NCBI RefSeq assembly: GCF_910592395.1
Contig: NC_088309.1
Span: forward strand, 13,086,599-13,150,598
Direction: 5' to 3'
Length of the DNA stretch: 64,000 nt
Origin: Lineus longissimus
Lineage: Eukaryota; Nemertea; Pilidiophora; Heteronemertea; Lineidae
How positions within the stretch are numbered: position 1 is the first letter of the stretch; the number at the start of each line of letters is the position of its first letter. Shown here one piece after another: positions 12,446 through 25,020 of this stretch. Position numbers and translations under genes: made by a program. Below the pieces are notes generated by a model, which worked only from the letters and a program-made list of their open reading frames with translations, was not told the origin of the DNA and did not search any database.

Positions 12446-14049
12446 CAAGAGGCCCAAGGGCCTGGCGCTCAGCTGAGTTAATATCATTAATATCTTCCCG
12501 GTGTTTAGTTCATTATGCATGAAAATGGCATGCTCCATGGTATTTGATATCCTTTTGCGTTCACTACGGTACCAATGTTTTTGGTTGACATAATTATGCC
12601 ACTGTTCGTTCCTCAATCCTAACCATAATTCGGGTGAAATCATCGTATGAAAATATTTACCGAAACATGAAGTTTATGCCATGAATGAGGATACTCATTG
12701 TCATAGCCTCGTTTACAAGTACGAAGTATTTTCCCGCGAATATTCAAAACTGCTTGGCTCCTTGCCTGTTTGCCAGTTAAATAACATGTGACCATACACA
12801 AAATAGAAAACTTTGATGGAAATTGTAAATCATTTTTTTATCTATCAGGGGAAACAAGCTGATGATGATCAAATAAATCATTCATGAGAAATCGTTTTGT
12901 TGCTGAAGCTTGCATGACGAAGTTAATGCTAAACCTTTTCTTGTGCTCTACTGCGCCACCGTAGTTTTCTATTTAGACCAGCGACGACGTCATTTCTGGT
13001 GATTCCCTACGTTGTCCAATGAGCGCTTTTTAAAATGTGCCATTTGGTATTGTACAGTATGCAATGTATTTTTTCAGCGCTGCCAGTTGCCGAACAGAAT
13101 GCCGTAGCTCCCTCAATTTCCAATCAATTTTTATGGGAGTGACATTATTGTATTGCTTAGAATGTCTACTTTTTACTCATGAAAGAATCGTAGAACTAAA
13201 ACTTAATAGGCGAACAGAATCATGCCGATTCACTGCACATACTGTGGGAATTCTCCACTTCAAAATACATCGGCGATGTCATCGCGAACAGAGCATGCAC
13301 TTCCGATATCGTTTTCACAGAAATGTGGCCAAATTTTCAGGAACTAATTTCTGAAAGTAGTCCCTAAAGACCTTATGACTACCACTGAAACGAACTGGTG
13401 ATAATATCGCCTACCAGACTACTTTTTAAGCAGAAAATTGGGTACTTGATCGAGTGTCATTGAGCTCCAAGCGTAAACAACATGCCGCCATTTTGTCTCC
13501 GCTTCGGTATTTCGTACGCCGCTTATAATGCACCTTCTTAATTAAAACCAACATAATAAGCCTTACATCGTTGATTGAATAGGAACACCACACAAAACAC
13601 AATAAAGTGGGGGTACAATCGATTACGAAGCTGAAGTGAACAGTGATTTATTCCTGGAGCTACTGCTTTTGTTGTGTAGCTGCCATGTTTTGAGAACTGG
13701 CAAATAGGAGACTTCATTGAATGATTGATGGCTGACGTCATCGGGCGGGAATTTGAATCGGCAGAAATAATTAAAAGGCAGGTAGCGCACTCTCCTGTTA
13801 AAATTTAGAACTTTTTCTCAATAAAATAGATTTTCAAGAATTTTATCTTAATATTAGAGCATATTTCGACTAATTCTGCTGCTCCTAGGCCGATATAGGC
13901 CAGTTTCTTTCATGCACTCTCGCTCGCGGGAAGTAGGTCGAATGGCGACAAATTTTGTTTTGAAAGTAGAGTTTGACCAGAAGTATCCAGAAATGCAAAA
14001 TTGAAGTCTCTAGGTCTTACGGTTACAAAATGTGCACCATGGGTTTAAC

Positions 14050-14083
<34 letters not shown>

Positions 14084-14157
14084 ATGGATGGATGGACAGA
14101 CGGACGCCACTGAACAACTTATTTGACAAGCTCGGCTGACTTAGTCAGCTGAGCTAA
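12446..14157 (+). mobile_element. Helentron/HINE-like element, family 1, short form (1,712 bp)
   Basis: It starts CAAGAGGCCCAAGGGCCTGG, GCGCTCAGCTGA and ends CTCGGCTGACTTAGTCAGCTGAGCTAA, with a (GGAT)n tract at 14051-14096 before the hairpin. It splits a module so that ...TTATCAAA and AAAGAGTCA rejoin to the length of the intact module (TTATCGAAAACGAGTCA), which indicates no target duplication. The 3' 1.2 kb matches the element at 50480-52548. A frame at 13037-13354 is alignable with one at 51673-51951; I do not recognise it. Confidence 0.75.
14051..14096. repeat. (GGAT)n microsatellite
   Basis: About ten GGAT repeats immediately upstream of the terminal hairpin of the family-1 element. Confidence 0.95.
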
Positions 14158-14480
14158 AAAGAGTCAGTCATAAGAGAGATATCACACTTTTTAGGTTTCC
14201 ACTTCTGACCTCCTGGTGGGCAAGTCAAGAATAAGAACGGACCGAAATTCAGAGTCAGAGGTAACATGACATAGGGAGTCATGTGCACCAAATTTCAAGT
14301 TCATAGCTCTTGCGGTTAAGAAATGTGCTATAGTTACACTCAGACAGCCAATTTGCACCATTGTGACCTCTGTGACCTAGAAAATTACATTGAATCAAAA
14401 ACCCGTAGGATATGTGATGAATCCTTGCAAGGAGAACCTACCATAAAAAGTTCATTGAAAACAAATTATTGGGTAATGAC
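14158..14480 (+). repeat. Module array, right part
   Basis: Continuation of the module interrupted at 12445: GATATCACACTTTTTAGG, CTCCTGGTGGGCAAGTC, GTGACCTCTGTGACCTAG, GATATGTGATGAATCCTTGC. It decays near 14480. Confidence 0.7.
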
Positions 14481-14536
14481 AAGAGGGACAACTTTACACA
14501 CATCACTGTTATGCTGAGTTGTGGTTGAGATGGTGT

Positions 14537-14569
14537 TGGGGGGGGCAGGGGGGGGGGCAGGGGGGGGGG
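14537..14569 (+). repeat. G-rich tract, potential G-quadruplex
   Basis: Three runs of eight or more G separated by CA or TC. It could form a quadruplex or simply be a slippage-prone homopolymer. No gene context. Confidence 0.6.
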
Positions 14570-14776
14570 TCGGGTTGGCCATGTCCTACATGGGATCCTA
14601 AATACATCATTGCCTAATAATCAATTTAACTTCCACCATCTTTTCATCATACTATTCAATCAACACCGCCCATATTTCAACACTCCTCACTCCCCTCCAA
14701 CATGTCTAAGGGAGGGGTAGCATTCTTGATCTGTAATAGTTATAGTACATGTGGTGCAGGCTACTAATTTGTTGTT

Positions 14777-14989
14777 TTGAACATGCCTGCACCAGAGTCT
14801 TTCAAAAAAAGAGTCAGGCAACTAGGGACCGTATGGCTTCAACATCAAAGCCACGGCCCGTTTCGGACGACGCACGTTTGGACAGATCTCTCGAGAGGCA
14901 TGTGGTACACCCAAGCCAATTCCGCACAACTGGACTTTGAACAATTCTTCGATCAGCTGAACATGGCTGTTACAAACATGCCGTTTTAA
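14777..14989 (+). CDS. Unrecognised 70-codon reading frame
   Basis: An open frame from ATG to TAA in otherwise gene-free sequence. The predicted peptide is hydrophilic and charged, with many Q, R, D and F residues and no membrane segment (for example FKKRVRQLGTVWLQHQ near the start and LDFEQFFDQLNMAV near the end). The amino-acid mix is more protein-like than other frames nearby. A pyrimidine-poor ATGCCTGCACCAG precedes residue 5, so it could be a terminal exon or a transposon fragment. I cannot assign a family, and chance is possible. Confidence 0.2.
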   Translation: MNMPAPESFKKRVRQLGTVWLQHQSHGPFRTTHVWTDLSRGMWYTQANSAQLDFEQFFDQLNMAVTNMPF

Positions 14990-15841
14990 AGAAAACGCCA
15001 GCTTCAAAGTCACTGATCTCTATAAAAACAATTTAGATAAAATGTCAAAGATAACATTTATAAGAAAAACAATATGTGAAGTGATGGCACTAGTTTGAGA
15101 ATAATTTTCGAAATGCGGTTTTCGACTCCACATCATCACATCTTTTTGTGGTTAGCAGTTTAGTATGTTGTCGGTGCTTGATGGACCATCTAAGGGTATC
15201 ACATGGTTCCATTTGTTGTCATCTAATGGGATATTCATATCTTATTATTTATTTATTTATCAATTTAATAAAACCTCCTAAAAGGAGAAGAATATACAAA
15301 TCAAATACATCAATGACAAAGTTAATACACAAAACAGATAATACATAATGCACATAATACAATGGTAATATTTATATAAAGTGCAGGTGATATTAAAAAG
15401 CTTTGGTGAGTAATTTGGCGAGGGTCCTCTCAGTAGAGTCTGGTTTCTAATAAGATTCACTAAAAATTAATTTTGACGGACTACAACTAGTTTTATAGCA
15501 GGTTTAATTTCGCGTTCACGGTAAAAACGAAAATACATGATCAAATACAAAACGTCTCGTTTTTTGTGATTAGATGTTCACATGTTTATAAATCCCATTA
15601 TATGTATATCAACATTTAAATGTAACTCTTATTTAATGGGATATTTGATAGTTTTGCGATTTTGTTTATTTAGATTAGACAAGAGCAATGCAAGGCATGG
15701 CATATACCCCCGTTAGCACATTGAGTTGGTGTATTAGGAAAGTGAAGACAACCCCGGGCAGCTGGTGTCATAGCTGACTGGGTTTAGTTGACATCGTGAA
15801 AGAGTCATTGGTCAGTAATGCCCGCTGTACACGTTATCTTT
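14990..15841. other. No supported feature
   Basis: AT-rich sequence with simple ATTTATTTATTTAT at about 15245. No recognised gene or repeat. Confidence 0.5.
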
Positions 15842-16600
15842 TACTACCCACATAAAAAGTTACATGGTTATTACTCAAAGCGTTCTCGTTAAAATGAGCG
15901 GAAACGAAAAGTTTACAGACGGCTAATGGATGCACAGGCGGCCGGACGCACGGACAGGAGGAACGGACATCGGTAAAACATAATTCCTCCGCAATGCATA
16001 ACGAATAGGCGGGGGCATAAAAATGAATTTGATCAAAAAAATTGTTCTCCTCGCAATTGACAGAAACCGATTTCAAGCACGCCGCCCTGGTGGCCATATT
16101 GACGATCAGAACAAGCCAGTTTTCAAAAGGAACCTTCCTCTAGTCACCCCCAAAGTACATACCGAAAATGTATTTGATCGGAAGAACGGTTCTCCTCGAA
16201 ATTGACGGAAACTGATTTCAAGCACGCCGCCCTGGTGGCCATATTGACAATCGGGACAAGCCTGTTTTCGAGAGGAACCTTCCTCTAGTCACCCCCAACG
16301 TACATACCAAAAATGAATTTGATCGGACAAACAGTTCTCCTCGAAATTGACGGAAACCAATTTCAAGCACGCCGCCCTGGAGGCCATAATGAGATTTAGA
16401 ACGAGCCCGTTTTCGAAAGGAACCTTCCTTTAGTTAAGGTCAACCCACAAAAAAAGTTTCGTGGTTATCGCTAAAAGCGTTCTACTTAAAATGAGCGGAA
16501 ACGAAAAGTTTACAGACGCCTGACGCCCGACACCTGACGGACATCGGTAAAACATAATGCCTACACAATGCTTTACGCATTGGCGGGGGCATAAAAATGG
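15842..16600 (+). repeat. Composite repeat: 146-bp tandem units between duplicated flanks
   Basis: Three tandem units start at about 16022, 16167 and 16313 (AATGAATTTGATCGG ... CACGCCGCCCTGGTGGCCATA ... AACCTTCCTCTAGTCACCCC). Both flanks share a second block: 15850-16021 and 16440-16598 both contain AAAATGAGCGGAAACGAAAA, GTTTACAGAC, GACATCGGTAAAACATAAT and GGCGGGGGCATAAAAATG. The unit again contains CCCTGGTGGCCA. The GGCGGGGGCATAAAAA ends look like the 3' end of a further module-type element. Confidence 0.75.
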
Positions 16601-17851
16601 TTCATTTCCCCATCGATGAGCTTCTTTTGGCACACATATAAGTGCAAAGTGGTGTGAGGTATACCACTCCAATATTGTTGAACACACAATTTGGCTGAAA
16701 CCTTACAAACATTTAAGATTACCTCATAAGAAACAATTTGCAGTATATGTCGCCATTGATTGATTACAATCAATTTTGGATTTTTATAACAAATTGCAAA
16801 AAGATGAGCGTGCATGCAGCTTAATTGTGGTTTGATTATTGTTATGTTTGGCAAATAGCAGCTAATCAACACATCTGCCTAATTTTTTAGATCGTTCTCA
16901 TCAATATAATTTACATTGTATGTATTAGTAACCCGATAAATCATATGTGTGCCTCATATGCAGAGTAAATATTTTTCGTTGAATTTTGGTTGTACCATCA
17001 TTGTTTTGCACCTCAGCTCACTTTTTAGCTGAATTGAAAAGGGCTTCATCATGGCTCCAGTTAACCCATTTGGGGGCACCTACGGCGTACGCCGTAGCCT
17101 TTGAAAAAGCTGAAAATGGGCACCTACGGCTAATTCTGTATGTTATTTGAATCACCCGCTACAATGGGGAATCCCCATAACTTCATCAGTTATCACCGTG
17201 CAGCTGTGAAGAATGACCAATAACGCATGTTTTCTCGCCTTTGTGTGTTTGATTTCGTCTTTTCGATGTATTTTGGGTGAGTTTTGTGGGGTTTCTGAGG
17301 GAGGGACCACACCAGCTATGGAAGATGCTACGAAAACATGATTATAAAATCCAGTATAGAGAATAGGGGTTAGCTTATGACTTTATTTGATAGTAAATCA
17401 GCTCTGGTGATAGGAGTTATAGGTCTCTGCTGTACCAGTTTGAAATTCTCCTTGTATACAATTTGTGAATATCTATTTTTGTCATTCCATCAGTGGTCGG
17501 ACCGTCTCGTGGATACACAATGAACCCAAGGTCTTGGAAGAAGTCCAGTAAGTGTGTAGCAACAGGAGATACGGATGTGGTTAGGGTCAAAACTGTGACC
17601 AGCAGATAGTCAAGTGACGAAACAAAATGGCCTTCTCCCGACAAGGATCTGGTTTTACCCATCGTTTTCACCGATATTTTACTGATTTGTTGGTCAATTT
17701 ATTGTTGCATTAATGTACTGGAAGTACTTAAAGTTGTAGAAATTGATGTGCCTTGGTGTTTTGTTCGAAACCTAACCGAAAATCTGAAAACATACGATTT
17801 ATTTAGCGGTATTCAAGATGTAATGTACAGAATATGATGGGTGTTCGTCAA
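16601..17851. other. No gene; one short palindrome
   Basis: Mostly AT-rich unique sequence. An 18-bp perfect palindrome CTACGGCGTACGCCGTAG lies at 17080-17097 and part of it (CACCTACGGC) recurs at about 17120. Otherwise nothing recognised. Confidence 0.5.
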
Positions 17852-18140
17852 GCTGCTGTGGTGTAGTGGCTTGGACTCTCGACCAGCGGTCAAGAGGTCC
17901 AGGGTTCGATCCCCACTGTCGGCGTGAGACTGTAGGCTGGTCTCTCTGTCTTACTTGCCTCTCTGCACACAGGTGTATAAATGGGTTCCGGTCAGAAATG
18001 CACAGATTGTAGCACTGGTTGAGCAGCTCATCTGAGGTCTACTGAAAGGTTTCAGGACAGACGGGGGTTAAAGTGTAAAGTCGGATGATAGCCTATATCG
18101 TAGTTGATATCAGACTATAAACCCTAAACTTTAACTTTTT
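17852..18140 (+). mobile_element. tRNA-derived SINE
   Basis: The head (17852-17923) resembles a tRNA. An A-box TGGTGTAGTGG starts at 17859 and a B-box GGTTCGATCCC lies at 17903-17913. The end carries CTGTCGGC in place of a proper acceptor stem, so it is not a functional tRNA gene. A body of about 200 bp follows, with TATAAATGGGTTCCGGTCAG and ACAGACGGGGGTTAAAGTG, and a tail of short repeats (ACTTTAACTTTTTAACTTTA). SINEs with this design use RNA polymerase III via the internal A and B boxes and borrow LINE machinery. No clear target duplication was found. Only one copy is seen in this window. Confidence 0.75.
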
Positions 18141-19779
18141 AACTTTAGGCCTCCTTGATTTTAAAATAAGGGCCCAAATTTTATACCACTTCTAAGGATA
18201 ACTGAGCAAATCGATCTGTGCATATGGCGGTATTTAATGTCGCCTTTGGGTCAAAAGAAATGCCGCCATTACTTGCAGATCAGCATGACACCCTTATGCA
18301 ATAGAATGAATTGCAAGTGTTGACTTGATGTCTTCTTGCATATGTAGGTTATAACCTCACTTGCAGAGTAGTCTGAGCCTCCTGGCGGCTTGATTTCCTT
18401 CTGTAGTGTATGACCGTGGTGCCCCTCAAGGTCACTGGTCATAGCCACTGTCCCTAAAGCCTGTTACTGCATGTACAGACGCTGGGCTGCACACAAGTGG
18501 CCAATGCCACCACACCTGGCCCAGTAGACTATAATGCAGCAATAGTATTGCTCAAAGAAGCCCCTCTCCTCCCCCCTGCCCTAGTAGACCCTATGGCATT
18601 CTGAATGACAAGACATCGACATCGGTGACGTAAAGTTGGGCCTCAGGAGATAGGAGTGATCATTCCGGAGCCAGTAAACTATATAGATCCTTTCCACCAG
18701 GATCGTGGCTTGGATATCTCATGCAGGGGGATGCGCAGTAGCTCACTGCACTGGGTGGAAGCACTGTTGGATCTTCCACCCAGCAAACTAAATTCCTAGA
18801 AATTTCCTAGCAACGAATTCTATCAACTAGTAATACTATCTATTTGATGCAATTCTTATTCCAGTGTTATGCCAGCAAGGATGAGCAAGGGTCTTTGTTT
18901 GAGGAGACCGCGCAAGCCCTCGTCACCACCACAGTTAATACAGCACAACAGAAACAGAAAGATTCTCATATGAGGCGCACAAAATATCCTTTTACTTATA
19001 CATGTAGGTCTTTCTTGGAAAGCTGGTTCCTTGATATGACATGATGGGAAATGCATCTACTCTTTTCCTTTTCTTATAAGATGAAGTGATTCAAAGTTGG
19101 CCAGTTGATGCGGGGAAGAAAGGAAGCGAAGGTCCTTCTGGCTCACTCCTCTGCATTACCCATTGCAAACGATGAAGTGAAGAAGCTTGACGCTCAGATT
19201 TCCGAAAAGTCACAAATATTGGTAGAGCTCAATGCTGATGAGAGTACACATTTCAAAATTGGGCTGGCTATTTGCTAGGAATAATTCAAACTGACGTTTG
19301 TAGTCAATGAATGACCCGTCACGTTATTTGGCAGTGGCAGGATATACAACTTTAAATAACATTTTCAAGATCTAATGAATTATTTAGCCGATGACATCAT
19401 GAAAGCCCATATCCCGGCGGCCCGGATCAAAACATTAAATCTACTAGCTTATTGCTCAGCACAGCCTTTCAAAATATATTTGTTGTTTCCAAAAAAATAA
19501 TCATGATGAAGCCAAGGTGTGTAACAACTGCAAGTGGTCCTACATTGTGTGCCTTTCAGAAGATTTTCAGTGACTTGTTCAACTCCCATGACTGTTAGCC
19601 TGTTGTTCTTCACTTCATTATTAGTGAAATACTGTTGAATTTTCTTCCAGATAGAATGGCGTGAAAGGCTGAAGGTTGATTTAACACCAGTGGTTACACA
19701 GAACATGGCAATTCAGACTGCCTTTGATGAAGAAAATCAAAGTTAGTCATTTAAGGAATTGAGACCAAGCTGGCAGTTC
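18141..19779. other. No supported feature
   Basis: Unique-looking sequence with no convincing gene. Overlapping frames on both strands at 18844-19056 have no recognisable domain. Confidence 0.45.
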
Positions 19780-21688
19780 TTGGCTGTCTGATCTAGACCG
19801 CTCTGCTTGACCGAAAATATTGACCACAAGAGGCCCAAGGGCCTGGCGCTCAGCTGGATGACCTAATAACATAGGACTGAGGGTATAAAGCAGTAAATAT
19901 CGGCTTTATACTACTGTTTGAAGGTCAAGAGAACACGTTATACCACTAAAATTTCCAATGCAGAGCTGCCAGGTGGATGAAATATGATTGAACTAATCAG
20001 CCATGGTATGTAAATATTACAGGAGGCAACGGAAGATATCCCTAGTTCAGCATGTTGTATCAGTAGCTTTACAGAAAAAAAGTGTCAGAGAGGATGAGAC
20101 TTCTCCATGGACAACTGTGGTATGTCCAGGCTGGGTTGTAGAGCACAAGGATACAAAATGCTGTCTGTAATTGAGAGGTATCATGATTTAACAGAGGTCA
20201 AAATAAATAGAAATTACCAGTTTGGGACTAGCACCACTTTCTTTTTTTTTTAATAAGGTAGAGATTACAGGAGTCAACAAAATTAATTTTATTGAGAGAA
20301 ATTGACCTGTCCTGCAGGTGATTGGAATTTACAATACAAAGGGTCGTTTTTCATGACATTGTGCTCTACTGCGTATTCCTAGTCATAGTGAGTTGATCTG
20401 GAACCAATCTATCCTTGGCGCAGACAGGTTCAAATTGGCTATATCTTGAATAGATCGAATTGCGATGAAAATCTAATGCAATAAAGGAGCAATATCGAAG
20501 AGACAAATTAATCAAACCAATTGTCCACAGACTCGGACCCTGAAATGGCACGATGTATGCGTGCATATAAAAGTATATCAATTGGTCCCATAGAGATGAT
20601 GAGGCAATGTCAATATGCCTTGTTCCTTAGTCAGCAATATGCCCCTTTTTATACGGAGAAGAAGGAGAACCCAGATAGGCCTTCACATGTCGGCTTCCAA
20701 ATGGCTCGAACCAACTGTACTATCACTACTATAACTTTAAAATGCGTGCTCCTCCTAGTCCTACATGAAGCAATGTCTCAGCCAAAAAGGCAAAGTTAGC
20801 AGCTCCTTGGTAAGGCCATGTCAGGTTCCGCGCGACTCTTCAGATACATCAAGTATTGAAAGCTGTGGTGAGCTGAGCACATAAAAGACTATGGTCACCT
20901 TAATTTGAAAATCCCTTCATAATCAAGGGCTACCTCTGACTAAAACAGCACAATAGACCACCAATTTGATCCAGCTCCTAACTGCGGGAAAACCCAAGTC
21001 CAGCAACCAAAAGTACCAAAAATACATTTTTGTTTACATTTGAACTGCACACATGCGTTTGTTTACAATTTCATTTCCCGCGAAATCTCGAAAATCAGGT
21101 GACCTGCAATCGTGGATTGAAAATAACATTAACCTCGGTTCAGCAGGTCAGCAGGTATACCGGCTGTTCCAATCATCCCCCTACAGCCAGCCGTTCAAAA
21201 GGTAATGTTATTCACCCCACATGGAGTGAAAGTAATTGATTAAGCCCCTGCATAACTTAACAGCAATGGCTTGGCTTCTGTGAGTGGTAAGGAGAATTGA
21301 CAGTTTTTTTATGGGAGTAACATTATTGTGTTGCTTAAAACGTCTACTTTTTACTCATGTAAGAATCGTAGTACTAATAATAACTTCAACTTATTTTCCA
21401 GTTATGATAACACAACACGCATCTTCATGATCATGATCTTTCTCACACTAACTGAATGACCTAATCGCCTTGGACGCACAACCTAACCACATATCAATCC
21501 GCCCCGACGATCGACACATCCATTCGATTCGATAACCCTCGATAAAGTTTGATAAATAAACTAGAACTGAGATTTCACAGGAGCACCTGTGAATTCATGA
21601 CTCCAGGGTTGTTTTGAGGGCGATATTGTAAGAGTTGGTCTTGAGTATGGGGACGTGAAGGTCCGTGTGAGGCACCTGGGGAGAGAAG

Positions 21689-21817
21689 ACTAGTTGATAG
21701 CCTGGTACCACTGGCCACCGTCAGACGACGCTGTATTGACGGGACGGACGTCAATACAGCGTCCCGTCAATACAGCGTCGTCTGACGGTGGCCAGTGGTA
21801 CCAGGCTAACTAGTTGA
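21689..21817. mobile_element. Palindromic 111-bp MITE with a 9-bp target duplication
   Basis: The element (21698-21808) consists of two 47-bp arms (TAGCCTGGTACCACTGGCC... inward) around a short core that itself repeats GTCAATACAGCG. It is flanked by ACTAGTTGA at 21689-21697 and 21809-21817. The sister element has the uninterrupted site at about 4770 (AGACTAGTTGAAC), so filled and empty sites are both visible. A 9-bp duplication fits Mutator-type transposition; the family is otherwise not named. Confidence 0.92.
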
Positions 21818-21922
21818 ACGATGTGATCATGGAGGTATAAATAATTATTTATACCGCCATGATGGGATCTGACACGGACACTACTATTGATCTCATTATA
21901 TGAATACCATTTAATTACAAAT

Positions 21923-23344
21923 GAAACGGCCAGGGGCCATTGTGCTCACCGTATACATCATTTAGTAGGCAGGTTCATGCTTAGTTTAGAGGTGAATATG
22001 GTGAACACAATCAGGCATGAAGACTTTTTTTAGATGTGTATTGATGTCAAGTAATAAGACAGGGCAGTATATATAAGTTTATGATCCAACCAATAATTGT
22101 CTATGACATCAATAAGATCAATATCGTGTGATTGCTAAGAGTCCCTGCAATAAAAAATTCATCGAAAAAAAGTCATTAATAAGCGAGATATTGCACGTCC
22201 TACTTTTTCAGTTTTGACCCCCTGGTGGCCAAATCAAGAATCATATCAGGCCAAAATTCGGTGTCAGAGATTATCTGATGTAGGGGGTTACATGTACCAA
22301 CTTTCAAGTTCATAGCTTTAGCAGTTAAGAAACGTGCCATAGTTACACTCGAACGGTCAATTTACGCCATTTGACCTCTGTGACCTAGAAAAGGAGGTCA
22401 AATCCAAAAATCATAGGAAATGTGATGTATCCTTGCTAGGAGTCCCTGCCATAAAATTTTATCGAAAACAATTCACTCAAATAAGCAAGATATTGCACTT
22501 CTTCCTTTTTCCGTTATGGCCCCCTGGTGGCCGAATAAAGAATCAGATCAGGCCAAAATTCGACATCAGACGTTATCTGATGTAGGGGGTTATATGCACC
22601 AACTTTCAAGTTCATAGCTTTACTGGTTAAGAAACGTGCCATAGTTTACACTCTAACAGCCAATTTACGCCATATGACTTCTGTGACCTTGAAAAGTTGG
22701 TCAAATTGAAAACCCGTATAACATGTGATGTATTCTTCCTAACAGTACCTACCATAAGAATTTTATTGAAAACAAGTCACTTATAAGCGAGATATCACAC
22801 TTTTTAGATTTCCACTTTTGGCCCCCTGGTGGCAAAGTTAGGAATCAGATCGAACCAAAATTCAGCACCAGAGGCTATGTGATATAGGGGGTTATATGTA
22901 CCAAGTTTCAAGTTCATAGCTTTAGTTTTTAAGAAACGTGCCATAGTTTACACTCTAATGGCAAATTTACGCCATATGACCTCTGCGACCTTGAAAACAA
23001 GGTCAAATTAAAAACCCGTATAATATAAAATGTATATTTGCTATGAGTACCTACAACAAAAGTTTTATCGAAAACAAGTCACTAATAAGCGAGATATCAC
23101 ACTTTTTAGATATCGACATTTGGCCCCCTGGTGGCCAAACAGAGAATCAGATCGGACCGAAAATCAGTGTCAGAGGTCAGCTGACCTAGGGCATTCTGTG
23201 TACAAAGTTTCAAGTTCATAGCCCTAGCAGTTAAGAAACGTGCCACTGTTAGGATACGACGACGACGACGACGACGACAACGACGACGACGACGACGGAC
23301 ACGGACACAGCGCTATCATATAGACTCCCCTTACGGTGAGCCAA
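21923..23344 (+). mobile_element. Family-2 module element nested in copy 2
   Basis: GAAACGGCCAGGGGCCATTG, TGCTCACCGTA at the left and TTACGGTGAGCCAA at the right. Four modules with a period of about 302 bp lie between, with CCCCTGGTGG cores at about 22218, 22519, 22821 and 23123. A CGA tract at 23256-23299 precedes the end. Its internal position equals that of 4884-6546, but unit number and order differ, so the array has expanded or contracted since. Confidence 0.7.
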
Positions 23345-24731
23345 AAAGTGAAAACAGATCATATCATATTCCTTGGCATAAATTAAAATAGGAGTGCGGG
23401 AACAAGGTTTTTTAGCAGGAGGAAAGCGCCGTCGTATTCCGATTTGGCTGGTTAGTGGTGAAATCTGCTTTTAATTTTGCAAATTAACATATTCGTTTTC
23501 AAGTTCTAACGTTGTCTGTAAAGATGCTTTCCCAATGCGTCTGGCAAGAGACATTGCCAGGAAAACGTGACGTCATTTTGGCCATTCTTCTTACCGCACG
23601 CCCTCTCTCTCCGTAAAAGTTCCTGACATGGTGTGAAGTGGGAGGGCGCACAATGGGAACCACACTGCCGCGATGTTAATAGTTTCTATTTATAGAATTC
23701 AGCGGCAGAGATTTTAGTCACGGAAAAAGTGGATTAACTCGACTAATCTCAATGGATTTTACCCAGGAATGTTTTCAAGGCGAGAGAAACATCTGATTTA
23801 AGTACTGCGCTTATTAGATTTCATGTTCAGGCCGAAGATTGGCCTAAAACGTGGACGAAAAGAGTGCATTATCGAGTGTTGGAGAGGTCACGTGATTGGA
23901 CGAGAAACCTGAACAAAGTTTTCGTGCTTTTAGCTGTCAACATCAATGGCTATAATATACTCCTGCAGAATAGTAGAACTAATAGAACTAATTTCCGAAG
24001 ATTCCAATAGTTTGAACACAAATCAGAACATCAACCCATCAGCTGGACTCAGATCTGCATAAATTACGATAAATAATGAGGTCGTCGCTTCAATTTCGCA
24101 AAGAAAGTTGACTCCATTCGAAGGTTGTTTTGACCAAATTCTGTTGAACTCATCGTTATTAGGGCATTTGAACACATTCTCGTTGATCTTTTCTATAAAC
24201 GTGTGAAGTTTCGTACCAAAATACGTTTCCGTAAAGGCTTCAAAAAGAAAATTCGTCACTTACAAAATCATCGCTCCGGTAGAAATAAAAATGTCACCGC
24301 CATTTTCTTGACGATAGTACTCCAGGCCAGGTAACCTCGGCGGGAAATTTAAAGCGGGGTCATCCGGGGTCAAACAACAGTTTTGCTCACTACCGCCAAC
24401 TGGTGATATAAATCGACACTAATCTATTTTATATGAAAACTTCTATATCATGAAGACCTCTTCAAGTTTATTTCAAGCTTTTATCTGCAGGAATAGAGCG
24501 GCAAAAAATGGTTTATTCAATTACGCATTTTGCCACCTGGGGAGCTGAATGTGAGTCGAATCGCACATTTTCTTTTCTGTAAGCATCCTTTCCTGCGCTG
24601 TTAACATACAAAACCATATTTGAAGTGCCGCAGTTCTATGGTTACAAAATGCCCAACATGGCTGGATGGAAAGACGGACACCAATCGAATAGCTATTTGA
24701 CTAGCTCCGCTGACTTTGTCAGCTGAGCTAA

Positions 24732-24930
24732 AAATCTGAGGCGTTATAATTTTTTTAAGATTCGTGCCAGCTACCTTATTCTTCTTGATTCTAAATCTGT
24801 GATGATATAGAAAGACCGCTCTGCTTGACCAAAAATAAAGACCAAAATCTGAGGAGTTATCAATTTTTTCAGATTCGTGCCAGCTACCTTATTCTTCGTG
24901 ATTCTAAATCTGTGATGATATAGAAGTCTC
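24732..24930 (+). repeat. Tandem duplication that was the target of copy 2
   Basis: Two units of about 105 bp share AATCTGAGG, TTTTTTMAGATTCGTGCCAG, CTACCTTATTCTT, CTAAATCTGTGATGATATAGA and AGACCGCTCTGCTTGACC. The last block also ends the left flank at 19795-19826, so the array originally continued across the element insertion. Confidence 0.85.
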
Positions 24931-25020
24931 TGAATGTCAATTGATTTTCAAAATATTCCCTCAAAAAATACTTATTCAGAAAAGTGTTTGGTTTACATCC
25001 TGGACTGGGTCTAAAATCTA

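Larger units (their letters stand above)
19827..24731 (+). mobile_element. Helentron/HINE-like element, family 1, copy 2 (4.9 kb)
   Basis: Start CAAGAGGCCCAAGGGCCTGG and end GACTTTGTCAGCTGAGCTAA match the 4131-7991 copy, and the interior order is the same, with an extra block at about 20050-21300 shared with 50700-51400. The flanks identify the target. Left flank ...TTGACCGAAAATATTGACCA and right flank AAATCTGAGGCG rejoin to match the duplicated genomic unit at 24804-24850, where GACCAAAATCTGAGG is uninterrupted. So insertion fell between two A residues with no target duplication, and the element ends in CTAA. It carries a 111-bp MITE (21698-21808) and the nested family-2 element (21923-23344). 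Confidence 0.85.

Noticed and set aside
17852-17923. Functional tRNA gene
   Set aside because: A and B boxes are present, but the acceptor arm does not pair and a SINE body and tail follow.
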